A stretch of 63,064 nucleotides of DNA. Source: Bacillota bacterium (GTDB taxonomy: Bacteria > Bacillota > Clostridia > TANB77 > UBA1234). Within the stretch, counting starts at the first letter, position 1. Every line of letters starts with the position of its first letter. Positions 18,005 to 26,268 of this stretch are shown piece by piece. The translations under genes were made by a program, and so were the position numbers. The stretch is taken from assembly GCA_016280725.1 (NCBI GenBank), contig JAEEHF010000010.1:1-63064 (forward strand), given 5' to 3'. The notes beneath the pieces were generated by a model. It was not told the origin of the DNA, made no database searches, and saw nothing but the letters and a program-made list of their open reading frames with translations.

Positions 18005-18115
18005 TCTTTTCCGTCCAAAATGATATAATACGTGCCCGTTTTAAAGCACGAAAAAACGCCACTTCAAAGTGGTGGTAAAAAATTATTAAAATTATCCGTT
18101 CACAATTAACTGTGT
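18005..18115 (-). promoter_or_regulatory. rnj leader with two hairpins and LacI-operator-like sequence
   Basis: On the minus strand, CCACTT-tg-AAGTGG followed by cgTTTTTT (18052-18074) is terminator-like and lies about 160 nt upstream of the rnj start, and CGTGC/GCACG forms a second hairpin. Upstream, TTGTGAACGGATAA resembles a lac-type operator and a partial cre site. No gene lies between, so the terminator-like hairpin may be an attenuator. The promoter position is not certain. Confidence 0.4.
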
Positions 18116-18154
18116 TAATTTTACCATAATCTTTTCAAAATGTCAACCAACGAA

Positions 18155-18297
18155 CTTTTGGGGACACGACATCGAGGAGAATTTTTTCTCCTTCGGGGAC
18201 ACGACATTTGGGAGAATTTTTTCTCCTTTGGGGACATGATGACGTGTCCCTAAAAACCTGGTGAGCAGGTCTGACCGTCGTGTCCCCAAAAACCTTG
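18155..18297. repeat. GGGGACACGAC repeat element
   Basis: Two ttttggggacacgac arms with GGAGA/TCTCC mini-hairpins and two inverted gtgtccc arms, the last preceded by aacctggtgagcaggt, fill the divergent rnj-glmM gap. It lies directly upstream of the glmM promoter. Confidence 0.88.
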
Positions 18298-18305
18298 TCG
18301 ACAAA

Positions 18306-18334
18306 TTGTGTTTTTTCCAGTGCAATGATAAAAT
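18306..18334 (+). promoter_or_regulatory. Candidate glmM promoter
   Basis: TTGTGT (18306-18311), a 17-nt spacer and TAAAAT (18329-18334) lie 31 nt upstream of the start codon. Confidence 0.55.
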
Positions 18335-18364
18335 TGATACAAGTTATTTTTGAAAGGAGTTTTT

Positions 18365-19762
18365 ATGAGTAAGTATTTTGAAACAGATGGCTTCAGAGGT
18401 GAGGCAAATGTTAGATTAACTTCAGATCATGCATACAAGGTTGGAAGATTTCTAGGTTGGTACTACACATTAAAGCACGAACAAGAAAATAAACAAAATG
18501 AAAAACCAAAAATAGTAATTGGTAAAGATACGAGGCGCTCAAGCTATATGTTTGAATATTCATTAGTTGCTGGAGTCGTTTCTTCTGGTGCAGAAGCTTA
18601 TATGCTTCACGTTACCACTACTCCATCAGTTGCATACATTACGAGAGTCGATGATTTTGATTGTGGAATAATGATTTCTGCAAGTCATAATCCATACTAT
18701 GATAATGGAATAAAACTTATTAATTCATTAGGCGAAAAAATGAGTGACGACATTTGTGAACTTTGTGAAGCATACCTTGATGATAGACTTTCAGAAGTAG
18801 AGATTTTTGGAAAAAAATACGACACCATTCCATTTGCAACAGGTGATAAAATAGGTGCTACAGTTGACTATGTTTCAGGAAGAAACAGATATATTGGTTA
18901 TTTAATATCAAACGGCTTGTATTCATTTAAAGGCTACAAAGTCGCACTAGACTGTGCAAATGGAAGTTCATGGAATATTGCAAAAGCCGTATTCGAAGCA
19001 CTTGGTGCAACTACATTTGTAATAAATGCAGAACCAAATGGAACAAATATTAACAATAATGCCGGTTCAACTCATATAGAAGGCTTAAGAAAATATGTAC
19101 TTGATAATGACATGGACGTTGGATTTGCATATGATGGCGATGCAGACCGATGCTTTGCCGTTAGCAAGAGTGGAAAAATTATAGATGGAAATGCAGTTTT
19201 ATATATTGCTGGAACATTTCTTAAGAAAAAACATATGCTATTAAAAGATACCGTTGTTGCAACAATAATGTCAAACTATGGACTAATTAAGTCTCTTAAT
19301 GAACAAGGCATAAAATGTATCACAACACAAGTTGGCGATAGATTTATTTATGAAGAAATGAAAAAAGGTGGCTATTCTCTTGGCGGAGAAGAGTCTGGCC
19401 ATGTTATTTTTTCAAAACTTGCGTCAACTGGTGATGGAATTTTAACTTCTATTAAACTAATGGAAATTATGATTGATGAGGAAAAATCTTTAGATGACCT
19501 TGTTGTAAATTTAGAAATATATCCTCAAACATTAATTAACATTAAAGTCGAAAGTAAGGAAGCTGCTTTATCTGACGAAGAAATTTTAAAAGAAAAAACT
19601 ACTATAGAAGAAGAATTAAAGTCTCGTGATGGCAGAATTGTTTTAAGAAAATCTGGAACAGAACCTGTAATTAGAGTTCTAGTTGAAGCAAAAAGTAAAG
19701 ATGACTGCGAAGTTTATGCAAATAGACTAGCCAATCTTATTAAAGATAAATATGGAATCTAA
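18365..19762 (+). CDS. glmM: Phosphoglucosamine mutase
   Basis: The enzyme converts glucosamine-6-phosphate to glucosamine-1-phosphate for UDP-GlcNAc and peptidoglycan synthesis. The 465-residue protein has the phosphoserine loop SASHNP (Ser107), the magnesium loop DGDADR, the sugar-specificity GEESGH and a C-terminal phosphate loop RKSGTEPVIRVL. ATG 18365 lies 5-6 nt after AAAGGAG; an upstream start at 18350 overlaps that site. The N-terminal half carries a short insertion (EQENKQNEKP). The related phosphomannomutase family is the only alternative; the FETDGFRG start and GEESGH favour GlmM. Confidence 0.92.
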   Translation: MSKYFETDGFRGEANVRLTSDHAYKVGRFLGWYYTLKHEQENKQNEKPKIVIGKDTRRSSYMFEYSLVAGVVSSGAEAYMLHVTTTPSVAYITRVDDFDCGIMISASHNPYYDNGIKLINSLGEKMSDDICELCEAYLDDRLSEVEIFGKKYDTIPFATGDKIGATVDYVSGRNRYIGYLISNGLYSFKGYKVALDCANGSSWNIAKAVFEALGATTFVINAEPNGTNINNNAGSTHIEGLRKYVLDNDMDVGFAYDGDADRCFAVSKSGKIIDGNAVLYIAGTFLKKKHMLLKDTVVATIMSNYGLIKSLNEQGIKCITTQVGDRFIYEEMKKGGYSLGGEESGHVIFSKLASTGDGILTSIKLMEIMIDEEKSLDDLVVNLEIYPQTLINIKVESKEAALSDEEILKEKTTIEEELKSRDGRIVLRKSGTEPVIRVLVEAKSKDDCEVYANRLANLIKDKYGI

Positions 19763-19768
19763 TAGAAT

Positions 19769-19806
19769 CAAAAAGTACACTCTTTAAAGAGTGTACTTTT
19801 TATATT
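19769..19806 (+). terminator. glmM terminator
   Basis: AAAAAGTACACTCT-ttaa-AGAGTGTACTTTTT is a perfect hairpin with flanking A and T runs, 7 nt after the stop. Confidence 0.9.
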
Positions 19807-19807
19807 A

Positions 19808-19903
19808 CCTGACCTGTCCCTAAAAACCTTATGAGCAGGTGCAACCGTCGTGTCCCCAAAAACCTGGTCAGCAGGTGCAACCGTCGTGTCCCCAAAAACC
19901 TGG
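19808..19903. repeat. GGGGACACGAC repeat element, three direct inverted-arm units
   Basis: gtccctaaaaacct, then two copies of the module gagcaggtgcaaccgtcgtg / tcagcaggtgcaaccgtcgt, each followed by ccccaaaaacct (period 38 nt). It sits exactly between the glmM terminator and the stop codon of the convergent PstS-like gene. Confidence 0.9.
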
Positions 19904-19904
19904 T

Positions 19905-20918
19905 CTATTTTCCTACTGGAACGTAGCCAGCATTTTCAGCTACGATTTGTCCTCTTTCAGAAAGCATTGCTTCTTTTAGTTTTGTAACAAGGCTATCCTT
20001 TGGTTCATCTTTTCTTGTAACAATATAATATGCTGTATGAATTGGATAAGTATTATTCTTGATTGTCTCATTTGTAGGTTGTACCCCATTAACAGCAATT
20101 AGCTTAATTGAGTCTTTTGTAAACATTGTATTTGCATAATAGTAATATGAGTAGCCCAATGCTTGTCTGCTGTTATCATAATCAGCAACAGCTTCAATTA
20201 TACCTTCCATAGTGCTTTCAAATGTTTCATTTGTTGGTTCAATCATTTTAATAGGATTTCCATTTTCGTCCTTCATAACTAAGTCAAGCATTCCTGTTTG
20301 AGACCCAGAGTTTACTGGCCTTTGATAAGGAACTATTTTTTCATCAAGACCTCCTACCTCTTTCCAGTTAGTTATCTTACCAGAATAAATATCTTGAATT
20401 TGTTTTAATGTTAAATTATCAACTGGATTTTCCTTATTTACAAAGAATACAAAACCTTCATTTACAACTGGTGTAATATCAAGTTCTATATTATTATCTT
20501 TTGCAAGTTGTTGCTCCTCTTCTGAAGGATAAGTTACAACAATAATATCTCTATCTGCATATTCTTTTTCTTTAAATTTTGTATGACCTGTAATTAGTCT
20601 TTCATAACCCCAGTGAGTATTTGTATAACCATCATAACCATCATCTGCTGGTGTTAGTCCTAAAAAGTTTTGATAAAAAGCATCTGTTAATGGTTGTGTT
20701 GCAAGTGACGCATCCATCTTAGGAAAATTCTCTTTTGTAAATAATGCGCTATGTAAATCATCCTGCTTGCTTGCTTCTGTTGGAGTTGGCACATCGTTAG
20801 AAAGTTCAACATCCGTTATTGGCTCTCTTGTAAAAATAGTATATGCGGTGAAGCATATACCCGCAATTAAAACTAAAAATAATAACACTGCTAAAACTAC
20901 AACTACTTTGTTCTTCAT
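19905..20918 (-). CDS. PstS-like substrate-binding protein
   Basis: The protein belongs to the phosphate-type periplasmic-binding superfamily. Residues 1-27 are a membrane anchor, followed by a Thr/Pro linker. The domain has DASLATQPLTDAF at the ligand N-terminus, a hinge with NEGFVFFVNKENPVDNLT, QIQDIYSGKITNWKEVGG and NSGSQTGML, typical of the PBP_like_2/PstS fold. ATG 20918 is chosen because GGAGAAGAGG precedes it; an ATG at 20939 lacks a site. There is no lipobox and no pstCAB genes next to it, so it may sense rather than import. The 13 nt between its stop-side and the repeat suggests the repeat serves as its terminator. Confidence 0.82.
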   Translation of the reverse strand: MKNKVVVVLAVLLFLVLIAGICFTAYTIFTREPITDVELSNDVPTPTEASKQDDLHSALFTKENFPKMDASLATQPLTDAFYQNFLGLTPADDGYDGYTNTHWGYERLITGHTKFKEKEYADRDIIVVTYPSEEEQQLAKDNNIELDITPVVNEGFVFFVNKENPVDNLTLKQIQDIYSGKITNWKEVGGLDEKIVPYQRPVNSGSQTGMLDLVMKDENGNPIKMIEPTNETFESTMEGIIEAVADYDNSRQALGYSYYYYANTMFTKDSIKLIAVNGVQPTNETIKNNTYPIHTAYYIVTRKDEPKDSLVTKLKEAMLSERGQIVAENAGYVPVGK

Positions 20919-20951
20919 TTCCTCTTCTCCCTTTCTCATTTTATTAGTATT

Positions 20952-22736
20952 TTACCATGGTGAAAAATATATATATAATTCATCATCAAAGCTATATTTG
21001 TATATAAAAGATAATACAGTATAAGAGTCAATCCACTCATGTTTCTTATCTTTTAATCTAACTGTTATATCAGGAATCTCAATATTCGGTTCATAATAAT
21101 ATACGTTAAACTCCTTGTCTATAATCTCTGGTTCTTTATTTTCAATTAAATATTCGTTATTTTGATATTCTTTTTCAAATATTTTTGAAACGATTTCAAA
21201 AGCATTTTCTGAAATCGTCGAAACATATTTAACTAACTGCTCCTTACTAGTTATATTGTTCAATTCTTTATCAAGAATAAAAGTGCTTACACGGTCATAA
21301 TAATGATTATTAAACAATGAATTTTCTAAATTAGCTTTATACAAATTATTACTATCAAATGCATCACAAAAATCAACTTGTAAAATATTGTAATTACTAG
21401 AATAAACATTTACAATTTCGTGATTTATATCAAAGTTATCATCTTTTCCAACAAACATGATAATTGGCATATAGGTATATGAATAGATATAATTTTCTTT
21501 GTTTATTAAATCACTAGCATTATGATTATATGGCGTACCCTTAAAAATCCCGAATACACCTGATACATATAATAGCTGATCATCCTTCTTTTCCTTTAGT
21601 GCACCATTAACATCACTATTAAGTTTTTCATTTATTATACTAACTATTTTTTTCAAATCAACATCGTTTTCTTTTTCTGGGCTTAAAATAAAATACTCAT
21701 ATTTAATGTCATCTACTAACTCATTTCTATAATATTGAATATAATTTCCCATTGTTACATTATTGAAGCACAATATATCCTTATACCCTAACGTTGTATC
21801 TTCAAATATCGAATCATCCTTAAACCTATCATAAATTGCACAATTGTTTTCGTCAAAACAAATTTCCGAATCTATGTTCAATAATTTGATATTTACTATC
21901 CTCGGTGTAAAGAAAAAGTCTATTTGCTCGCTATAATTAAATGCGTTAGCATATTGAAGAAGTTTGTTTTCATCGATTGTTGTATAAAATATACCCCTCA
22001 TTAACATCTCTTCTGAAAAATCCTTGTCATCCACAACCTCTTTTGGCAACTCCTCATAGTAAACATGTTTTTCACACGCTTCCTTATATGTTGAAATTAC
22101 TAATTCTTCTAAATTTATGCCTGATGTAAATAGTTCTTCTATTTTTAAATTCTCACCTGTATTTAAGTTTATGTTTTGATATCTTACTTTCACTAAATCG
22201 ACCGTTTTTAAATATGTTTTCAAAGAAATAACATTTGAAAAATTAGCCATAATTGTTTGGTACCCAATAAGTTTGGTATCTTCAAACACACCATTTTTCC
22301 ACAACGCATTTCTTGTATTCTTATTAAAATAATATTCATATACCTCATCATAACATTGGGAAATGTACGTAACATAATCATCTTTGATTTTTTCGTTAAT
22401 CTTATTTTCAATCTCTTTGTTTTTTAATCCAGAGATTTTTATATGTTGACCTGTTATTTTTTCATCCTCGTAATGAACATACTCAATTTTAATTGGGTTT
22501 TCATTATAGGTTTTAGAAATCATTTTTGTAATCCCATCATCAACATTGTCATGATATTTTGCATATAATCCTTTTGATTCATTCTTCTTGTCTTTCACAT
22601 CATCAGAAGTCGACGGATTAGTATTGGTATATTTTTTTAAGGAATAAATCTTTATTCTTTCTTTTAAAACTAAGTTAGTGGTAACCAAAAAGAAAAGAAT
22701 CGTTATTAAGAATAGTATAATAAATACCTTTTTCAT
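20952..22736 (-). CDS. Membrane-anchored RsiV/DUF3298-like protein
   Basis: A 594-residue protein with one N-terminal membrane helix (residues 3-24) and an extracytoplasmic remainder. The segment HIKISGLKNKEIENKIN followed by NLNTGENLKIEELF resembles the DUF3298/DUF4163 (RsiV, PdaC-like) fold. The function is unknown; members sense lysozyme or handle peptidoglycan. ATG 22736 follows GGAGG by 5 nt. It is a full-length paralogue of the interrupted gene at 23261-25187, sharing N-terminal layout, the TSQ/SKT-FD/YNENPIK/LKF motif and the TGK/ENL-KI-EELFT motif. The YARHG gene lies between them, overlapping by the ribosome site, so all three probably form one operon. Confidence 0.75.
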   Translation of the reverse strand: MKKVFIILFLITILFFLVTTNLVLKERIKIYSLKKYTNTNPSTSDDVKDKKNESKGLYAKYHDNVDDGITKMISKTYNENPIKIEYVHYEDEKITGQHIKISGLKNKEIENKINEKIKDDYVTYISQCYDEVYEYYFNKNTRNALWKNGVFEDTKLIGYQTIMANFSNVISLKTYLKTVDLVKVRYQNINLNTGENLKIEELFTSGINLEELVISTYKEACEKHVYYEELPKEVVDDKDFSEEMLMRGIFYTTIDENKLLQYANAFNYSEQIDFFFTPRIVNIKLLNIDSEICFDENNCAIYDRFKDDSIFEDTTLGYKDILCFNNVTMGNYIQYYRNELVDDIKYEYFILSPEKENDVDLKKIVSIINEKLNSDVNGALKEKKDDQLLYVSGVFGIFKGTPYNHNASDLINKENYIYSYTYMPIIMFVGKDDNFDINHEIVNVYSSNYNILQVDFCDAFDSNNLYKANLENSLFNNHYYDRVSTFILDKELNNITSKEQLVKYVSTISENAFEIVSKIFEKEYQNNEYLIENKEPEIIDKEFNVYYYEPNIEIPDITVRLKDKKHEWIDSYTVLSFIYKYSFDDELYIYFSPW

Positions 22737-22747
22737 ATTAACCTCCA

Positions 22748-23239
22748 CTATTTAACCTCATCTATTCTTGCCTTAATAGTATTCATATTCTTTATTTCTA
22801 ATTCAGATAAATCGCTTATACCAACAGTTTTTCCAGAAACCGGTTTATACCATGACTGTTTTTCGAAATATACTTTTAATTCTTTATTTTTGAAATCATG
22901 ACCATGTCTTGCAAATATTTCATTGTATGCTCTGTTTAATGTATCATAATCAAAATTCATTATTTCACTTTTTGAAATTTCACGACTATCAGATGGAAGA
23001 ATATATGCTGAATTGTTAGCATTAGTTGGAGCCGGTGTCTTAGTTGGTACCGGAGTATTTGTATAAGTCTGTGGCTTTTCGGTGACACTTTTCGGGCTTT
23101 CAGTTGTGATACTACTTGGCTCATTTTTTTCTCCCACGATTTCGCTATATTTAACGATACTCATGCCAAGCCATACTGAAGCGCATATTATTAAAATAGT
23201 TAAAATTGTAACTACTGCTATAAATAAATAATTTTTCAT
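22748..23239 (-). CDS. YARHG-domain membrane-anchored protein
   Basis: A 163-residue protein with an N-terminal helix (5-26), a Thr/Pro-rich linker (about 40-75) and a C-terminal YARHG domain containing ARHGHDF, followed by YFEKQSWYKP and a final NMNTIKARI helix. YARHG domains are extracellular modules of unknown ligand, often next to peptidoglycan-related domains. The start follows GGGG by 6 nt. Its stop precedes the ribosome site of the next gene by a few bases, indicating translational coupling within the RsiV-like cluster. Confidence 0.85.
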   Translation of the reverse strand: MKNYLFIAVVTILTILIICASVWLGMSIVKYSEIVGEKNEPSSITTESPKSVTEKPQTYTNTPVPTKTPAPTNANNSAYILPSDSREISKSEIMNFDYDTLNRAYNEIFARHGHDFKNKELKVYFEKQSWYKPVSGKTVGISDLSELEIKNMNTIKARIDEVK

Positions 23240-23260
23240 TTTTATCCCCTTTTTATACTT

Positions 23261-25187
23261 TTAAATTCCTAGATAACTTGAAATTGCAATTTCTCTTAAA
23301 AATGAGTCTGAGACATCGCTATTTTCTAAATCGAACGAAGTGCTTGCTTTGTATACTTCTTCCTTGCCAGTCTCATAATCTGTATAACTAGCCAAATACC
23401 TAAAATGAACATTAATATCGCCGTTAAAAATGTCCATCCAATAGTTATTTATATTTATATCTCTATAATTCCAAATTTCTGGACTATTATCATAAATAGC
23501 TTGAATAAGTTTTTCCTTGTCTTTAATTAAAATATCTATTAACTTGTCCTTACTTACAAGTTCGTAATTATTGCTAATCAAATATACATCTTTAAAGTCA
23601 TTTCTAAACTCTGGCTCTCCATTCCAAGTATTATATGATTCAAAAGAGTAATAATAATATCTCAACGTATCATAATACTTGTTGTATTTGCGCTTTTCAA
23701 ATTTATACTCTGTAATCCATTTTCCTTCTTCTTCACTCCAATAACCAATATCCTGATTTACACTAGAAAGTGTAATCATTGATTTTATAAAATTATTCTT
23801 TATATAACTTAAGTCTTTTTCACTTATTTCATAAACTTCTGGGGAAAAAGTGAAGCTTACCGTTTCAACATCAGTATTCAAAAATTCATTATATTTTTTC
23901 TTATCCTCATCTGTTATCTTATTATTTGAAACACTTATCTCAAAAGTACCCGTATAAAGAATTAGATTATCGCCATTATAGCTTTCATTTATCATTTTAG
24001 TGTCAACGTTAACCATTTCGATAATCTTATTCACAGCAAATTCGACTGCATCAGAATACTTCTCTTCTGAAGCCATGTCTCCTTTAAACGAAATATAGTA
24101 ATTAAGAATTACTTTATCATCTTGTGCAAATGACTGTGAGTATTTAAGTGTATTTCCAGCAGAAGCATTAAAAAATGCCAAAACGTCTTTAGGTGCTGAA
24201 TACTTTTCATCAAAAATACTTTCATCCTTTTTAAACCTGTTAAAAAGTGCAACATATTCAGGATTTTTATAAAAATCAATAATAACTCCGTACTTGCCAA
24301 ATTCTATAAATAAAGAGCTATCAGTAAATCCAAATTGAATATCCTCTGTATATTTAAACTTCCTTATTAATTTTTCTTGCTCTTCTACATTAACTCTTTC
24401 ATAAAGCCCATTAGATCCGCCAGATTTCTTCTTTTCCAGTTATTTCGTTATAATGCACATTATCTTCCCATTTAATTTCACCCTCAGCGAGCTCCAAATA
24501 TAATTGATTCATATAGTTTTCTATAAGGTTATAGTCTTTTGTAAATAGTTCCTCTACTCTAATTTTTTTACCAGTTGCAAGATTATAGTTTAGAAATCTA
24601 TGCTCTCCAATTTGATTTAAACCGTGATTAGCAATTACAGAATGTGCTCCATTCATTAAAGCAATTGAAAGAACATTGTTTCCATTATAGAGTATTTTTT
24701 CTGAAACGTATGAGTTCCAACTACTTTCTTGCTCATAATTTGCATACTTCTTTCCTTGGTATTTATCAAATAAAAAATACTTATCTTTTATTGGATTTTT
24801 TAAAATTTCATATGCATAATGCCCATAGTCGATTATTTCAGCTTTTAACTCTTCATTTATTCTTCTCTCGATTTCTTCGTCTTTAAGACCATCAATTTGA
24901 AGGTAAACTGCATATGTCTTTTCATCCTCATATACATGTTCAGTAAATTTTAAGGGATTTATATCAAACTTTTGAGAAGTTGTCGCTCCTTTTACACCAT
25001 CATCTATTGGCAAATGATATTCTTTATAAAGCGCAACACTCATAGGCTCTTCTTCACCACTTCTTTGACTTACTGATTTATTGGAGTACATTTTCAGCAT
25101 GTCCGCCTTTTTATTAATAATTAGGCTCATTGTTACCAAAAAAGCAAAAATTATAACAAGTAAGGCAACTATAACAACTCTTTTCAT
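23261..25187 (-). CDS. RsiV/DUF3298-like protein, read across a +1 shift at CGG
   Basis: The 5' part (24411-25187) has a membrane helix, then LQIDGLKDEEIERRIN and TGKKIRVEELFT, matching the intact paralogue at 20952. It stops after ATC-TGG-CGG-ATC-TAA. The +1 frame continues without stop from there to 23261. Dropping the C at 24419 gives ...KEEI-W-G-SNGLYERV... and a 641-residue protein, comparable to the 594-residue paralogue. I found no start codon with a ribosome site at the beginning of the downstream part, so it is not an independent gene. ATG 25187 follows AGGAAAGGATG. It may be recoded, a pseudogene, or a sequence error. Confidence 0.65.
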
Positions 25188-25309
25188 AATATCATCCTTT
25201 CCTATATATGTTACATCTTTTTGGGTAATAATTCAATTAAACCCTAGTCTCTTTATCTTTTCATTCTTTTCAGGAGACTTACTTTCCTGTTACAGTTATG
25301 TTAAAATGA

Positions 25310-25338
25310 TTGAAACAGCATTCCTATATATGTAAACT
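25310..25338 (+). promoter_or_regulatory. Promoter of the large structured RNA candidate
   Basis: TTGAAA (25310-25315), a 17-nt spacer and TAAACT (25333-25338) predict transcription from about 25345. Confidence 0.6.
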
Positions 25339-25344
25339 GATTAT

Positions 25345-26018
25345 GATTGAAGATGAGAGTCTTCCTGAAGACTAAGGAAAATATAATGATTATTAACATT
25401 TCCTTTTTAGTTACGAATAACTTAGGTAACATACTTTCTGACTGGAAAGAAATAAAATTGACTGCTCTTAGAGCAGACATAGAGGTCCAGCCAAAATGTG
25501 TTTTAGGTAGGCTTTTGCTTTGGCTAAAAGTAAGAATAAGCTTCAACTTTTGGCTTTTCTTGGTGAGTAGATTTATGCTACTCGGAGAAATTAAACCGGT
25601 GTGAATAAGAAAAATATGGCTAACAGCCATACTAACACCCCAAAAATTATTATTCACTGATAGGGTTTATACGGTACCTCATTTGGGGTATTCGTGGAAA
25701 AGTTAGAAGTAAAACGGTAAATGAAGTGCGGCTCATGTGCCGAGGGATTCAATTACCATGGAGTTTATCTGCTGGAAGTTATGGTAAGAGCTTGGTTAGA
25801 AGCATTGGGGGTTGGGAAAACCATCGAAAAATGTCTTTTTAGTACACGAGGAAAGTGACGCCTTCAAAGAGCGTATTGCTGTAATGAGGCGTTAAGAAAG
25901 CTTAGAAGAGATCGGATGGCATCAACATTTTATGAAGATAAGCTATCTTTGCTTCCAAAGATGAATATAAATTTAGGTACAAAGCCTATGATATGGGCCT
26001 TGTACCTTATTTATTTTT
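25345..26018 (+). ncRNA. Large structured RNA candidate (about 670 nt), possibly ROOL-like
   Basis: No credible coding frame with a ribosome site exists here. The plus strand has many local helices: CTGCTC-tta-GAGCAG (25462-25476), AGCCAAAA/TTTTGGCT (25489/25548), GAGTAG/CTACTC (25565/25578), TATGGCT-aac-AGCCATA (25615-25631), GTGAATAA/TTATTCAC (25601/25650), TTACCAT/ATGGTAA (25753/25781), ACGCCT/AGGCGT (25858/25887) and ATCTTT/AAAGAT (25945/25957). ACCCCAAA (25637) pairs with TTTGGGGT (25682) and crosses the GTGAATAA helix, giving a pseudoknot. A promoter and terminator bracket it. The size, ornate folding and the tRNA immediately downstream recall the ROOL and GOLLD classes, which often lie beside tRNAs; OLE is less likely as no isoprenoid genes are near. 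Class assignment is unverified. Confidence 0.65.
25975..26018 (+). terminator. Terminator of the structured RNA
   Basis: AGGTACAA-a-GCC pairs with GGC-c-TTGTACCT across tatgatatg, followed by tatttattttt. Confidence 0.85.
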
Positions 26019-26027
26019 ATGTCTATA

Positions 26028-26055
26028 TTGAAAATTTTCAAATCATGCGTATAAT
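26028..26055 (+). promoter_or_regulatory. Promoter of tRNA-Thr
   Basis: TTGAAA (26028-26033), a 16-nt spacer and TATAAT (26050-26055) lie 10 nt upstream of the tRNA. Confidence 0.75.
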
Positions 26056-26064
26056 ATAAGTAGT

Positions 26065-26140
26065 GCCACCATAGCTCAGCTGGCAGAGTGCATCCTTGGT
26101 AAGGATGAGGTCACGGGTCCGACTCCCGTTGGTGGCTCCA
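26065..26140 (+). tRNA. tRNA-Thr (anticodon GGT), CCA encoded
   Basis: Acceptor stem GCCACCA/TGGTGGC, D arm GCTC/GAGT, anticodon stem CATCC/GGATG with loop TTGGTAA (anticodon GGT at 26098-26100), T stem ACGGG/CCCGT, encoded CCA. G1-C72 and C2-G71 fit Thr identity. The T loop is TCCGACT, with C instead of the nearly universal U at position 55, and the D stem ends in a G-T wobble, so this tRNA is somewhat divergent. Confidence 0.92.
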
Positions 26141-26153
26141 AGATTTACAGAAT

Positions 26154-26242
26154 TCTGGGGACATGACATTTAAGTCTGTTCATGAAAAAGCTTCAAAAAG
26201 CTTTACGATTATGAACAGTTTTGAATGTTGTGTCCCCAAAAT
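26154..26242. repeat. Palindromic repeat element, long-arm variant
   Basis: ctggggacatgacatt pairs with aatgttgtgtccccaaaat. The inner arms ctgttcat and atgaacag pair around aaaaagcttcaaaaagctttacgatt-type sequence. The ends match the family and the centre is unique to this copy. It lies between tRNA-Thr and the flippase gene. Confidence 0.8.
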
Positions 26243-26268
26243 CCTATATCAAAAACGAAAGGACAATT

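Noticed and set aside
18088-18110. lac-operator-like sequence as a real LacI site
   Set aside because: A single match with no LacI-family gene in the window; kept only as a note on the rnj leader.
25347-25657. Short open frames on both strands in the large RNA region
   Set aside because: They lack ribosome sites and recognisable sequence, and overlap paired helices.
25345-26018. RNase P RNA, tmRNA or group II intron
   Set aside because: I could not find the conserved RNase P core, the tRNA-like ends with tag frame, or a domain V hairpin; size and helices also differ.
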